DNA from: an uncultured Streptococcus sp.
GTDB taxonomy: Bacteria; Bacillota; Bacilli; Lactobacillales; Streptococcaceae
DNA length: 64,000 nucleotides
Direction: 5' to 3'
Assembly: GCF_901875575.1 (NCBI RefSeq)
Contig: NZ_CABFMF010000079.1
Coordinates: 1-64,000, forward strand
Positions within the stretch are counted from its first letter, which is position 1. Each line of letters starts with the position of its first letter. Under the pieces are notes generated by a model. It worked only from the letters and a program-made list of their open reading frames with translations, made no database searches and had not been told where the DNA came from. The position numbers were made by a program, and so were the translations under genes. Below, piece after piece: positions 9,872-19,356 of this stretch.

Positions 9872-11046
9872 TTTATATACCTACTGTAAATCTCATAAGA
9901 TCTTTGAATTCTATTTCTTAAATGCATCAAAGCATTTGGATTCTTAGTATGTTTCATGTCACTTTTAAATGATTGAATTTCGTCTTTCAAATCTAGAACT
10001 AAATTATCTATAGATTCAATATCCAGTTTCTTACTTTCAAAGATAGTATACTTTAACAAACCAAAAGCAACTAAATCTATATCAATAATTGAAGTTAAAA
10101 CTATTTGATTAGTTAGAACCCCCATAAATTCTCCGACTTCTTCTAATTTATTTGAATAGTCTTCTGCTGTTACATATTCTGGTAATGGAGAAAATAAATC
10201 GCTATCTTCACCATATGCAACAAAGTAAATGAATTCCTCATATAGCTTTTCCATTCTTCGAGCATATCCATAACCGACCTTATTTATATTGACTTTTTCT
10301 TCATAGTGAGATATTAAAGCAACATAACGAACAAAGTCCATTTGCGCATCATTAATCCTAATTGTTTTACTAAATTCTGGTTCAAAAAAATCTACAAGAC
10401 CATCTCTAAGAAAATACAGTGATTTTCTACTTTCCTGAGGAAGTAATGTTTCACCTTGGATATTTATGTTTCTAAACACAGAAGAATAATATCTTTGCTG
10501 TTCAGAGTAAAACTCATCAACACTCTCACTACCCGTAACTTGTGGGACAAGATAACAAAAACCAAGGTAATGTGAACGTAAAAATTCTAGACTAATTTCT
10601 GGAATCCTATCATAATTATCTTTTTTTATCTGTGAAAGTATTTGTTCTTTGCTGTTACCTTTCTCCGTTAGCTTCTTCAACGACCACTCTAAAATATTAT
10701 CAAACTCATCAATATCTATTTCTGAATCATTATCATCAATCAAGTTTGCAATTTTCTTTTTATATTTTTCTTTATTCGGAAAAATACCTAAGAAGCTAAG
10801 AAAAATACTAGTCAAACGTTGTTGCCCATCCAAAATTAAATTTTCACGTTCTGTTCCCTTATCATAAGAACCAATAGTAACTGGTGGTACAAATTCATTT
10901 TTTCGTATACTATCAATTAATTTCTCTGTTTTCTCCTTATCCCAAACAAATAATCTCTGATAATCTGGAAGAATGATATTTTTTTTCAAAATTAAATTCA
11001 TCCAATGTTCTAAAGTATATTCACCATAGTATACTTTACTCTCCAT
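9868..11046 (-). CDS. DUF262 domain protein (ParB-like fold), partner of the HEPN gene
   Basis: The 392-aa product has the DUF262 signature: an N-terminal LPDYQRLFVWDKEKTEKLI segment and the core LDGQQRLTS at residues 72-80, typical of the ParB/Srx-like fold seen in GmrS-type nucleases and other defence proteins. The rest is helical. No HNH (DUF1524) domain follows, unlike complete GmrSD proteins, so the effector is probably the adjacent HEPN protein. I chose ATG 11046 because AAGGAG lies 7 nt upstream (11054-11059); a longer frame to 11097 would overlap purK. The gene starts 1 bp after the purK stop, so it is read as part of the pur operon. Its function is inferred. Confidence 0.72.
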   Translation of the reverse strand: MESKVYYGEYTLEHWMNLILKKNIILPDYQRLFVWDKEKTEKLIDSIRKNEFVPPVTIGSYDKGTERENLILDGQQRLTSIFLSFLGIFPNKEKYKKKIANLIDDNDSEIDIDEFDNILEWSLKKLTEKGNSKEQILSQIKKDNYDRIPEISLEFLRSHYLGFCYLVPQVTGSESVDEFYSEQQRYYSSVFRNINIQGETLLPQESRKSLYFLRDGLVDFFEPEFSKTIRINDAQMDFVRYVALISHYEEKVNINKVGYGYARRMEKLYEEFIYFVAYGEDSDLFSPLPEYVTAEDYSNKLEEVGEFMGVLTNQIVLTSIIDIDLVAFGLLKYTIFESKKLDIESIDNLVLDLKDEIQSFKSDMKHTKNPNALMHLRNRIQRSYEIYSRYIK

Positions 11047-11047
11047 A

Positions 11048-12139
11048 CTAAAACTCCTTCCCTTCCCCAAACTCTCCCACACTATCCGGCACATCACTAA
11101 ACAAAGTCACATGTCCCATCTTGCGGTTGTGCTTCGCTTCTATTTTACCATACATGTGGAGGTGGGCGCTTGGATTTTCTGTGACATATTTTTCAGCAGC
11201 TTCGACATGCTGGCCGAGAACATTGAGCATGACTGCTGGTGCATGTAGTTTGATGGCTGGTAATGGTGCGCCCAGAACACCCAGAATATGGGTATCGAAT
11301 TGCGAGAAGTCGCAGGCTTCGATAGAGTAGTGTCCAGAGTTATGCGGACGTGGGGCAATCTCATTGACAATAATGTCATCAGCAGTCGCAAACATTTCCA
11401 CACAGAGGGTCCCAGACAAGTTGAGTTGTTCTGCGATTCGCACTGCCATAGTTTTAGCCTTGTCAGCTAGACTTGTTGAAATGCGAGCAGGCACGATAGT
11501 CTTAGACAAGATATTGTTACGATGGATATTTTCCTGAACTGGGAAAACTGTCACATCCTTGCCATTCCCTGACACGATGACAGAGATTTCAAGGTCAAAA
11601 TTAACAAATTCTTCCAAAACACAGTCTGCAGAATCCGCTAGCGTATAGGCTTCTTCCAAGTCTGCTTCTGAGCGAATGACCTTTTGTCCATGCCCATCGT
11701 AGCCACCAGTCGCAGTCTTGAGGACATAGTTTTTGGACAGGTCAATCTCCGCCAAGTCTTGGCTAGAATTCACAACCTTGTAAGGTGCCACAGTGACTTG
11801 AGCCTTGTTTGAAAGAAAGTCCTTTTCAAAGATACGGTTTTGAGAAATGCGTAGCAGGTCTGTCCCTTGAGGGAGTTGTCCATCCTTGATGACAGCATCC
11901 AAACCGTCAGCATCGACATTTTCAAACTCATAGGTGAGGACATCGCATCGCTCTGCCAACTGACGCAGAGCATCCACGTCATTATAAGGCGCCACAATGA
12001 TTTCTGCCACGCGAGAGGCAGGGCAATCCGCCGCAGGATCCAGCGCAATAACCTTGTGCCCCATGTAGATAGCAGAGATGGCCATCATCTGCCCTAGCTG
12101 ACCGCCACCGATAATTCCGATTGTTTTAGATGAGCTCAT
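11048..12139 (-). CDS. purK: N5-carboxyaminoimidazole ribonucleotide synthase
   Basis: PurK uses ATP and bicarbonate to convert AIR to N5-CAIR, the substrate of PurE. The 363-aa protein begins with a nucleotide-binding [13 protein letters not shown] segment and has ATP-grasp landmarks ([15 protein letters not shown], then [18 protein letters not shown]). The start is ATG 12137-12139, giving a 14-bp overlap with the end of purE as usual for this pair; the longer upstream frame adds non-conserved residues. Its stop (11048-11050) is followed almost at once by the DUF262 gene, whose ribosome binding site lies inside the last purK codons. Confidence 0.97.
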   Translation of the reverse strand: MSSSKTIGIIGGGQLGQMMAISAIYMGHKVIALDPAADCPASRVAEIIVAPYNDVDALRQLAERCDVLTYEFENVDADGLDAVIKDGQLPQGTDLLRISQNRIFEKDFLSNKAQVTVAPYKVVNSSQDLAEIDLSKNYVLKTATGGYDGHGQKVIRSEADLEEAYTLADSADCVLEEFVNFDLEISVIVSGNGKDVTVFPVQENIHRNNILSKTIVPARISTSLADKAKTMAVRIAEQLNLSGTLCVEMFATADDIIVNEIAPRPHNSGHYSIEACDFSQFDTHILGVLGAPLPAIKLHAPAVMLNVLGQHVEAAEKYVTENPSAHLHMYGKIEAKHNRKMGHVTLFSDVPDSVGEFGEGKEF

Positions 12140-12617
12140 TGGTAGAATCCTCTGCAATTTTTCCTTGTTCTTCTGCAAAATCTGCCAAAGCTGTCGCGAT
12201 AGCCTGATCCTCTACTGAAAGGAGACGGAGGGCAAAGAGGGCTGCGTTTGTCGCACCAGCTTCACCAATAGCCATGGTTGCGACTGGTACTCCACCTGGC
12301 ATCTGAACGATAGAGTAAAGCGAATCCACGCCACTAAGAGCACGCGATTTAACAGGTACACCGATGACAGGAAGGGTTGTTTTAGCAGCTACCATTCCTG
12401 GCAAATGGGCTGCGCCTCCAGCACCTGCAATAATGACCTTAATCCCACGACTACGTGCTTCTTCAGCATGTTTGAACATAAGGTCAGGTGTGCGGTGGGC
12501 AGAAACAACTTTCTTTTCATAGGCTACACCGAAGCGGTCGAGGACTTCGGCTGTTTTTTGCATGGTTGCCCAGTCGGATTTGGAGCCCATGATGATGGAA
12601 ATTACTGGTTTAGTCAT
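12126..12617 (-). CDS. purE: N5-carboxyaminoimidazole ribonucleotide mutase
   Basis: This is the class I PurE that rearranges N5-CAIR to CAIR. The 163-aa product has the expected GSKSDW start motif ([14 protein letters not shown]), the SAHRTPD segment and the Gly-rich [14 protein letters not shown] substrate loop. It overlaps purK by 14 bp. A 374-bp untranslated region with two related hairpin modules separates it from purD. GGAAAGGAAA lies directly before ATG 12617. Confidence 0.97.
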   Translation of the reverse strand: MTKPVISIIMGSKSDWATMQKTAEVLDRFGVAYEKKVVSAHRTPDLMFKHAEEARSRGIKVIIAGAGGAAHLPGMVAAKTTLPVIGVPVKSRALSGVDSLYSIVQMPGGVPVATMAIGEAGATNAALFALRLLSVEDQAIATALADFAEEQGKIAEDSTNELI

Positions 12618-12645
12618 AATTTTCCTTTTCTTTCCTTTCTTTTTT

Positions 12646-12990
12646 CAATCACCTTAAGTTGTGAGTTACGGCAGCAACCACCAAAGGTGTCTCATGCCTA
12701 AATTGGAAGCCCAAGGTCTTCCAATTTCCCTGAAGCCTTGGCTAACAAAGCCAAGCCTTCTTTCACAACGGCGGTGATTGTTCTATATTAGCTCGCTAAC
12801 GCTCGCAAGGTTATGCGCCCATTAACGTATTTTGTGAATTTTTTCTTTTTTTGATACTGGTCTTAGGTGGTGGGGACGTAAGCAAACCTTCGGTTTCATT
12901 CCTAAAATTTGAGCCTAAGGTCTCAAATTTTCCCTAGTGACTATTATCTTAGTTTAGCTCACTTTCGCTCACTATGACAAATTTATATCT
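12646..12990 (-). repeat. Two related structured modules in the purD-purE intergenic region
   Basis: The region has no open gene but contains two diverged copies of one element. Core hairpins are AAATTGGAAG/CTTCCAATTT (12700-12709 and 12718-12727) and AAAATTTGAG/CTCAAATTTT (12904-12913 and 12922-12931). The arm sequences differ between copies while pairing is perfect in each, and the 8-nt loops are the same (CCYAAGGT). Shared flanks are CATKCCT before and CCCT after the hairpin, and an AGCTCRCT...CGCTCRC block further out (12790-12806 and 12956-12971). The lower copy has an extra hairpin (12732-12760). This pattern suggests a mobile repeat or a structured RNA selected for its fold. Confidence 0.6.
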
Positions 12991-12991
12991 G

Positions 12992-14257
12992 TTAATCTTT
13001 TATGGCCTTGTTTCCAATATCTGTTCGGTAAAAAAGGCCTTCTGTTTTTTGTTGGGTGAGTTCTTGGTAGATGGTGTCTTGGGCTTCTTTGACAGTGTCT
13101 GCTGTGGTGACGAGCATATAGACACGTCCACCGTTTGAGAGCAGTGCTCTGCTATTTTCCGCAAACTTAGCCCCTGCATAGTAGGTGATGATGTCGCCTT
13201 CTGTCTTGGCTGGCAATTCAACACCCTTTTCATATTCTAACGGGTAACCCTTGGATGCGACAACCACACCCAGAGTCACACCCTTATCCGTCCAAGTGAT
13301 GTTTGGCTCCTTGCCATCGAGGATATCCGTGATATTTTGTGCAAAGTCAGATGTCAAACGAGGCAGAATAATCTGAGTTTCAGGATCTCCAAAGCGTGCA
13401 TTAAACTCGATGACCTTAGGTCCATCAGCTGTCAGAATCAAGCCTGCATAAAGGACACCCAAATAAGGGCGACCTTCCTGAATCATGCCTTCAAGAACTG
13501 GCTTGACAATAGTCTTAACCGCTGTATCAACTACACTCTGTGGCAAGTGTGGAACTGGTGCATAGGCACCCATCCCACCAGTGTTAGGACCCTTGTCCCC
13601 GTCGTAAGCACGTTTGTGATCCTGAGCCGTTGGCATGATGTAGAATTTTTCCCCATTGACAAAGGCAAAAAGAGAGAACTCCTCTCCAGCTAAGAACTCT
13701 TCGATGACAACACGCGCACCTGAATCACCGAATTTATTGTCCAAAAGCATCTCGTGGGCAGCTTCGACCGCTTGCTCAACCGTTTCTGCAACAACAACAC
13801 CTTTGCCAAGCGCTAATCCATCCGCTTTAATTACGATTGGAGCGCCTTTTTCTTCGATGTATGCCTTGGCCTCCTCAAAGTCGGAGAAGGTCTTATAGGC
13901 CGCTGTCGGAACGCCGTATTTGACCATGATTTCCTTGGCAAAATCCTTAGACCACTCCAGCTCCGCTGCCAATCTTGTCGGACCAAATGCTTTGAGACCA
14001 GCAGCATTGAACTCATCCACGATTCCAGCAGCAAGGGCATCATCTGGCCCAATAAAGGACCAAGTAATATCGTTGGCTTTTGCGAAATCAATCAGCTTAG
14101 AATGTTCGGAAATAGAGATGTCCACCAATTCCAACCCATCCAAGGTCATACCGTCATTCCCAGGAGCAACAAAAACCTTTTCAACGCTTTTTGACTCAAT
14201 CAACTTCTTAGCAATCGCATGTTCACGACCACCCGATCCAACAACTAACAGTTTCAT
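12992..14257 (-). CDS. purD: Phosphoribosylamine-glycine ligase (GAR synthetase)
   Basis: PurD joins phosphoribosylamine and glycine with ATP to give GAR, the second step of purine synthesis. The 421-aa protein shows MKLLVVGSGGREHAIA at the N-terminus, the ATP-grasp core (PIVIKADGLALGKGVVVA) and the metal/substrate region VIEFNARFGDPETQ, all typical. A GAGGTTGAGGA segment precedes ATG 14257. A TATAAT hexamer about 35 bp upstream suggests it may also have its own promoter. Confidence 0.97.
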   Translation of the reverse strand: MKLLVVGSGGREHAIAKKLIESKSVEKVFVAPGNDGMTLDGLELVDISISEHSKLIDFAKANDITWSFIGPDDALAAGIVDEFNAAGLKAFGPTRLAAELEWSKDFAKEIMVKYGVPTAAYKTFSDFEEAKAYIEEKGAPIVIKADGLALGKGVVVAETVEQAVEAAHEMLLDNKFGDSGARVVIEEFLAGEEFSLFAFVNGEKFYIMPTAQDHKRAYDGDKGPNTGGMGAYAPVPHLPQSVVDTAVKTIVKPVLEGMIQEGRPYLGVLYAGLILTADGPKVIEFNARFGDPETQIILPRLTSDFAQNITDILDGKEPNITWTDKGVTLGVVVASKGYPLEYEKGVELPAKTEGDIITYYAGAKFAENSRALLSNGGRVYMLVTTADTVKEAQDTIYQELTQQKTEGLFYRTDIGNKAIKD

Positions 14258-14289
14258 TCCTCAACCTCTTTTGCGAATTATTTAATAAC

Positions 14290-14314
14290 ATTATATCATA
14301 AACGTTCGCTTTAA
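14290..14314 (-). promoter_or_regulatory. Possible purD promoter with PurBox-like motif
   Basis: A TATAAT hexamer (14290-14295) is preceded by TTAAAGCGAACGTTTAT (14298-14314), which resembles the CGAAC-centred PurR box of lactococci and streptococci. No good -35 is visible. The motif lies closer to the -10 than usual for an activator, so this is only a candidate internal promoter. Confidence 0.3.
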
Positions 14315-14378
14315 TCCTGTTTCAATTGGTATTTTAAACTAAAAAAGGAAAGAAACTGTTTTCTCCCCTTTAACGTTC

Positions 14379-15926
14379 TTAATGTCTAAAATGTCTCACA
14401 CCTGTGAAGATCATGGTCAAGCCGTATTTATCCGCAGCTTCGATAGATTCTTGATCACGGACTGAGCCTCCTGGCTGGATGATAGCCTTGATACCTGCTT
14501 TAGCGATTTCTTCCACGTTATCCGCAAATGGGAAGAAGGCATCTGAAGCAAGGACTGCGCCGTCCAGACGGTCTTTAGCTTGGTCAATGGCAATACGAAC
14601 AGAGGCCACACGGTTGGTTTGACCTGGACCAACACCCAGTGTCATGTGGTCATTAGTGATGATAATACCGTTTGATTTGACGTACTTGATAGCCTTCCAA
14701 GCGAATTCAAGGGCAGTCGCTTCTGTCTCAGTTGGTTGACGTTTGGTCACCACTTGCCAGTCAGCCGGTCTTTCCTTGATCACGTCTTGGTTTTGAACGA
14801 GGAGTCCACCAACCACGCCTGTGTATTCTGCTTCCACTTCGCTGGCATCTTGAGCGTCGAATGGCAAGGCAAGGATACGCAAGTTTTTCTTTTTGTTGGT
14901 CAAAATGGCTAGCGCCTCATCCGTATAGCTTGGTGCAATAATGATTTCAAGGAAAACACCATGCATCTTTTCAGCTGTCGCAGCATCCACCTCACGGTTA
15001 AGGACGACAATTCCACCAAAGATAGACACTGGATCAGACTCATAAGCATAGTCCCAAGCAGTCTCGATGTCATCAGCCTGACCGATTCCACATGGGTTCA
15101 TGTGTTTGAGAGCCACAACAGTTGGACGGTCTTTGAAGTCACGGATGATACGGATGGCAGCATCCGCATCGCGGATGTTATTGAAGGACAATTCTTTACC
15201 ATTGAGCTGTTTGGCTGATACAATCGAGTAGGCCGTTGGCAAAGCTTTTTGGTAGAAGTCCGCATCCTGTTGAGGATTTTCTCCATAGCGCATGGCTTGT
15301 TTGAGGTCATAGGTCAAAGTGAGCTTTTCTGGTTTGCTTTCGCCCACTTGAGCTGTGAAATACTCTGCAATCAAGGCATCATAAGCAGCTGTGTGACGGA
15401 AAACTTTGGCTGCCAGACGTTGGCGAGTTTCGTAAGTTGTTTCGCCATTTGCTGACAATTCGTCAAGAACCACAGCATAGTCAGCTGGATCTACCACAAC
15501 TGTTACACTAGCATGATTTTTAGCCGCTGAACGAAGCATAGATGGCCCACCGATATCGATGTTTTCAACTGCGTCAGCATAAGTCACGTCTTGTTTGAGA
15601 ATGGTTTCCTTGAATGGGTAAAGGTTGACCACCACAAGGTCGATAAGCTCGATTTGATTATCTTTAGCCGCTTCCAAGTGGCTATCCAAATCACGACGTG
15701 CGAGTAAGCCACCGTGGATATTTGGGTGGAGGGTCTTGACACGACCGTCCATCATTTCTGGAAAACCAGTCACATCATCGATAGCAATGGTGTTCACCCC
15801 AGCATTATCAAGGGCAACCTTGGTTCCACCTGTTGAGATGATGTCCCAACCAAGTTTTTTGAGTTCTTGGGCAAATTCAACAATGCCCGCTTTGTCTGAG
15901 ACGCTGATTAAAGCGCGTTTAGTCAT
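14379..15926 (-). CDS. purH: Bifunctional AICAR transformylase / IMP cyclohydrolase
   Basis: PurH carries out the last two steps to IMP: formylation of AICAR with 10-formyl-THF, then ring closure. The 515-aa length is normal. The N-terminal cyclohydrolase domain has [17 protein letters not shown] and the GRVKTLHP segment; the C-terminal transformylase has [20 protein letters not shown] and [15 protein letters not shown] 15926 is the chosen start: AAAGGAAA precedes it and the [11 protein letters not shown] start is conserved, whereas the upstream in-frame Met adds MKMKGKK only. Confidence 0.97.
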   Translation of the reverse strand: MTKRALISVSDKAGIVEFAQELKKLGWDIISTGGTKVALDNAGVNTIAIDDVTGFPEMMDGRVKTLHPNIHGGLLARRDLDSHLEAAKDNQIELIDLVVVNLYPFKETILKQDVTYADAVENIDIGGPSMLRSAAKNHASVTVVVDPADYAVVLDELSANGETTYETRQRLAAKVFRHTAAYDALIAEYFTAQVGESKPEKLTLTYDLKQAMRYGENPQQDADFYQKALPTAYSIVSAKQLNGKELSFNNIRDADAAIRIIRDFKDRPTVVALKHMNPCGIGQADDIETAWDYAYESDPVSIFGGIVVLNREVDAATAEKMHGVFLEIIIAPSYTDEALAILTNKKKNLRILALPFDAQDASEVEAEYTGVVGGLLVQNQDVIKERPADWQVVTKRQPTETEATALEFAWKAIKYVKSNGIIITNDHMTLGVGPGQTNRVASVRIAIDQAKDRLDGAVLASDAFFPFADNVEEIAKAGIKAIIQPGGSVRDQESIEAADKYGLTMIFTGVRHFRH

Positions 15927-15952
15927 CTTTTTTCCTTTCATTTTCAAACTCT

Positions 15953-16126
15953 CTACCTACGCATTTTTCGATTCATAAAGTGTAGGGAGACGATTACCAA
16001 GACTCCCAAAATTACTGTCAGTAAAAATCTCCCCCAATAGGGAATCTCTGGGAAGAAAAAATTTACCAGTAAACGTAGAATGATTACCAGGGTAATCAAG
16101 GCAAGTGTTTCCAACCATTTTTTCAT
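15953..16126 (-). CDS. 57-aa membrane protein between purN and purH
   Basis: A short open frame starts with ATG directly after the purN stop codon (TAA then ATG) and ends at TAG 15953. It encodes two hydrophobic segments ([17 protein letters not shown], residues 9-25, and [17 protein letters not shown], 34-50) with basic ends (MKKW and NRKMRR). It would be a two-pass membrane protein with both ends inside. No strong ribosome binding site is visible, so translation probably depends on coupling to purN. In S. pneumoniae TIGR4 this position carries a longer VanZ-like gene, from memory. I do not recognise this short protein; it could be an independent small gene or a reduced relic. Confidence 0.6.
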   Translation of the reverse strand: MKKWLETLALITLVIILRLLVNFFFPEIPYWGRFLLTVILGVLVIVSLHFMNRKMRR

Positions 16127-16672
16127 TTACTTGTCCAACAATTCTCTAATAACCTCTGGATACAACTTGTACTCTGCCTCATGAATCCGAGCTTCAAAAC
16201 TGTCAATGGTATCATCAGCTAGTCGTGGTACACGAACTTGTTTGATAACTTTTCCAGTATCCACACCGGAATCCACCCAGTGAATGGTCACACCAGACTG
16301 ATCCACCCCAGCATTCCAAGCGTCCTCAATCCCATGAGCTCCTGGAAATTCTGGCAGGTAGGCTGGGTGAATATTGATGATTCGACCTTCATAAGCCGCC
16401 AATAAGGTTGGCCCAACGATTTTCATATAGCCTGCTAGACAAACCAAGTCAATCTGGTGCTCTTCTAAGAGTTCGACAAGGGCCGCTTCGTAGTCTGCTT
16501 TATTCTCAAACTCTTTGAGTTCAAAAGCATAGGATAAAATGCCGAGCTTGTCTGCACGCTCAAGCACATAGGCATCTCGATGGTCTGAGAAAACAAACTC
16601 CACTGGAAATTCTTCGGCAATCACCTGAAAATTTGAACCATTACCAGAGGCAAAAACCGCTATTTTTTTCAT
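16127..16672 (-). CDS. purN: Phosphoribosylglycinamide formyltransferase
   Basis: PurN transfers a formyl group from 10-formyl-THF to GAR. The 181-aa protein has the N-terminal [10 protein letters not shown] phosphate loop, the catalytic Asn/His motif ([16 protein letters not shown]) and the catalytic-Asp region ([13 protein letters not shown]). Its start overlaps the purM stop by 4 bp (16669-16672), indicating translational coupling. Confidence 0.97.
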   Translation of the reverse strand: MKKIAVFASGNGSNFQVIAEEFPVEFVFSDHRDAYVLERADKLGILSYAFELKEFENKADYEAALVELLEEHQIDLVCLAGYMKIVGPTLLAAYEGRIINIHPAYLPEFPGAHGIEDAWNAGVDQSGVTIHWVDSGVDTGKVIKQVRVPRLADDTIDSFEARIHEAEYKLYPEVIRELLDK

Positions 16673-17691
16673 TTGATGATGACACTTTCGTTTTCTTTCT
16701 TGACGATGCGACCAATTTCATAGACTGGTTCATCCAGCAATTCCTTGACACGACCTACATTTTCAGGGCTAACTGCCAACATGAGTCCCACACCCATATT
16801 AAAGATTTCAAACATTTCTTCATGTTTGATTTCACCGTATTTTTCAAGAGCCTTGAAAATAGGAAGGACTGGAACCTTGTCCTCCTCAATCTCAGCAGCT
16901 AGGTCATCTGCAAACATGCGAGGAACATTCTCGATAAAGCCACCACCTGTGATGTGGGCAATACCGTTGACCAACTCTCCCTTGATAAGGGGCAAAACAG
17001 CCTTGACATAGATACGAGTCGGCTCAAGAAGGACCTCCTTGAGTTTCTTGCCTTCCAATTCTGGAAGGACTTCCTCACCTGTGTAATCGGCAAATACACG
17101 ACGCACAAGTGAGTACCCATTTGAGTGAATCCCACTTGAAGCAAGTCCGAGAAGGACATCTCCTTCAGACACCTTTGAACCGTCTATGATTTGAGATTTT
17201 TCAGCCACACCGACCGCAAAACCAGCTAGATCGTAATCATCTGCGCCATACATACCAGGCATTTCAGCCGTTTCCCCACCGATGAGGGCTGCGCCTGCCT
17301 GCACACAACCTTCAGCGACTCCAGCAACCACTTGTTCTAGCTTAGCTGGTTCATTCTTACCAGTCGCCACATAGTCGAGGAAATAGAGGGGCTCCGCACC
17401 TGCAGCGATGATGTCATTAACACACATGGCCACACAGTCTTGACCGATAGTATCGTGCTTGTCGTATTTGATAGCCAACATGAGCTTGGTTCCGACACCA
17501 TCAGTCCCTGAAATCAAGACAGGTTCTTTAACCCCAGTCTTGGAAAGGTCAAACATGCCACCAAATCCACCAAGAGCTCCCATGACCCCTGCACGCTCTG
17601 TACGAGCCACATGCTTTTTGATCCGTTCAACAACTTCATAACCCGCTTCAACATCCACACCAGATTGAGCGTACGCATTTTTATTTGCCAT
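16669..17691 (-). CDS. purM: Phosphoribosylformylglycinamidine cyclo-ligase (AIR synthetase)
   Basis: PurM closes the imidazole ring of FGAM with ATP to form AIR. The 340-aa length is typical. Landmarks are the [13 protein letters not shown] segment, [12 protein letters not shown], the [11 protein letters not shown] loop and [21 protein letters not shown] sits just before ATG 17691. It overlaps purN by 4 bp and follows purF by 38 bp. Confidence 0.97.
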   Translation of the reverse strand: MANKNAYAQSGVDVEAGYEVVERIKKHVARTERAGVMGALGGFGGMFDLSKTGVKEPVLISGTDGVGTKLMLAIKYDKHDTIGQDCVAMCVNDIIAAGAEPLYFLDYVATGKNEPAKLEQVVAGVAEGCVQAGAALIGGETAEMPGMYGADDYDLAGFAVGVAEKSQIIDGSKVSEGDVLLGLASSGIHSNGYSLVRRVFADYTGEEVLPELEGKKLKEVLLEPTRIYVKAVLPLIKGELVNGIAHITGGGFIENVPRMFADDLAAEIEEDKVPVLPIFKALEKYGEIKHEEMFEIFNMGVGLMLAVSPENVGRVKELLDEPVYEIGRIVKKENESVIIK

Positions 17692-17729
17692 TTTATTTTT
17701 CCTTTTCTTTTATGGAGAATCTCAGTAAC

Positions 17730-19172
17730 TCATTTGTAAAAACTGGTCTTTTCTTCTAAACTGCGACGATATTCTTCTTCGTAGTCGTAGAGAGGTGTTG
17801 GGTAATCACCGTCAAAGTAAGCGACACAAAGGCCACCATTTGGTGCATCTGTTTCAATCCCAATCGAATCAATCAAGCCTTCAACGGACAGATAGGTTAG
17901 ACTGTCCGCACCAATTATTTGGCGAGTTTCTTCAACCGTATGATTGGCCGCAATCAGTTCCTGACGGGTTTGGATATCAATCCCGTAAAAACATGGGTAA
18001 GCTAGCGCTGGACTACCAATAGCAACGTGGACTTCAGTCGCACCCGCTTCTTTCAAGAGCTGAACGATACGACGAGAGGTCGTCCCACGTACAATAGAGT
18101 CATCAATCATAACCACACGCTTGCCTTTGACAACACCTGAAACAGCAGATAGTTTCATCCGCACCCCTTGCTCACGCAATTCTTGAGTCGGTTGAATAAA
18201 GGTACGCTGGGTGTATTGATTCTTAATAAGACCCATTTCATTTGGCAAACCAGATTCTTCCGCGAATCCCATAGCTGCGCTAAGTGAGGAATTGGGTACC
18301 CCCACTACAATGTCTGCTTCGTGCTTGAATTCACGCGCCAATTGGGCACCCATACGTTTGCGAGCTGTATGGACATTGACTCCATGGATGTTAGAATCTG
18401 GACGTGCGAAGTAAATATATTCCATGGAACAGATGGCCAATTGCGTCTCATCTGTATAGCTATCATAATGGATGCCATTGTCATCAACGATAACAATTTC
18501 CCCTGGTTTCAAATCGCGAATCCATTTTGCACCAATGACTTCAAAAGCACAAGTTTCAGAGGAAACAACCACCGCTCCATTAGCCATTTTCCCGATTGAA
18601 AGAGGACGAAAACCATTTGGGTCAAGAGCAGCAATCAACTTATCCTCAAACAACAGGATATAAGCAAAGCCACCTTTGACAAGGCTGAGTGCTTCCTTGA
18701 TTTTACCCATTAGATTAGGATTGTGACTCCGACGAATCAAGTGGGCTAAGATTTCTGAATCAGAAGTCGCACTGAAAATGGCTCCTCTTTCTTCTAACTC
18801 TTTCTTAAGAGAGGCCGCATTGGTCAAATTACCGTTATGAGCCAGACCAAATTGCATGTCATGAAAGCGAAAGAGAAAAGGTTGGATATTATCTACAGAA
18901 GCTTCGCCAGCAGTCGCATAACGCACATGTCCAATCGCACTCGTTCCAGTCAATTTATCCAAATTAGCAGGATTTCTGAAGACTTCTGATAAAAGCCCCA
19001 TATCGCGATGACGCTTTAGTTTTCCTTGGTCATTGGAGAGGATACCTGCCCCCTCCTGGCCACGGTGTTGTAGACTATGAAGACCAAAATAAGTCAACTT
19101 AGCCGCATCTGGATGTCCCCAAATACCGAAAACACCACATTCTTCATTAAGAGATTTTACTTCGTATGTCAT
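17730..19172 (-). CDS. purF: Amidophosphoribosyltransferase
   Basis: PurF commits PRPP to purine synthesis by adding ammonia from glutamine. The 480-aa protein has a short propeptide (MTYEVKSLNEE) before Cys12 (ECGVFGIWG), which would become the N-terminal nucleophile of the glutaminase domain after cleavage. The phosphoribosyltransferase domain carries the PRPP motif VVMIDDSIVRGTTS. The enzyme family is feedback-inhibited by AMP and GMP. A 184-bp gap upstream holds a long inverted repeat. Confidence 0.97.
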   Translation of the reverse strand: MTYEVKSLNEECGVFGIWGHPDAAKLTYFGLHSLQHRGQEGAGILSNDQGKLKRHRDMGLLSEVFRNPANLDKLTGTSAIGHVRYATAGEASVDNIQPFLFRFHDMQFGLAHNGNLTNAASLKKELEERGAIFSATSDSEILAHLIRRSHNPNLMGKIKEALSLVKGGFAYILLFEDKLIAALDPNGFRPLSIGKMANGAVVVSSETCAFEVIGAKWIRDLKPGEIVIVDDNGIHYDSYTDETQLAICSMEYIYFARPDSNIHGVNVHTARKRMGAQLAREFKHEADIVVGVPNSSLSAAMGFAEESGLPNEMGLIKNQYTQRTFIQPTQELREQGVRMKLSAVSGVVKGKRVVMIDDSIVRGTTSRRIVQLLKEAGATEVHVAIGSPALAYPCFYGIDIQTRQELIAANHTVEETRQIIGADSLTYLSVEGLIDSIGIETDAPNGGLCVAYFDGDYPTPLYDYEEEYRRSLEEKTSFYK

Positions 19173-19195
19173 TTTTTATACCTAATTTTTATTTG

Positions 19196-19252
19196 TGTAT
19201 CATTCTGTTAGTAGGAGGAATGCTCCTAACAGTACTAGTGCAGAATGATACA
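19196..19252. repeat. 57-bp inverted repeat between purL and purF
   Basis: TGTATCATTCTG (19196-19207) is perfectly complementary to CAGAATGATACA (19241-19252). A nested pair lies inside: CTGTTAG...AGGAG against CTCCT-AACAG with loop GAATG. It would form a long, nearly continuous hairpin in the pur mRNA, about 25 nt upstream of the purF start. There is no T run, so it is not an intrinsic terminator. It could be a small palindromic repeat or a processing or stability element. Confidence 0.6.
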
Positions 19253-19356
19253 GTAGAAACTCGTTTCACTTGCAAGACAAACAATTTATAAGCACCAAGA
19301 GCTACATCTACTTGACTTTTTCATTATTGATATTATCTATTTAAAAACTGCAAATC

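Noticed and set aside
12646..12990. purE leader as a purine or PRPP riboswitch
   Set aside because: The structures are duplicated hairpin modules with simple loops and lack the conserved three-way junction and core of known purine riboswitches.
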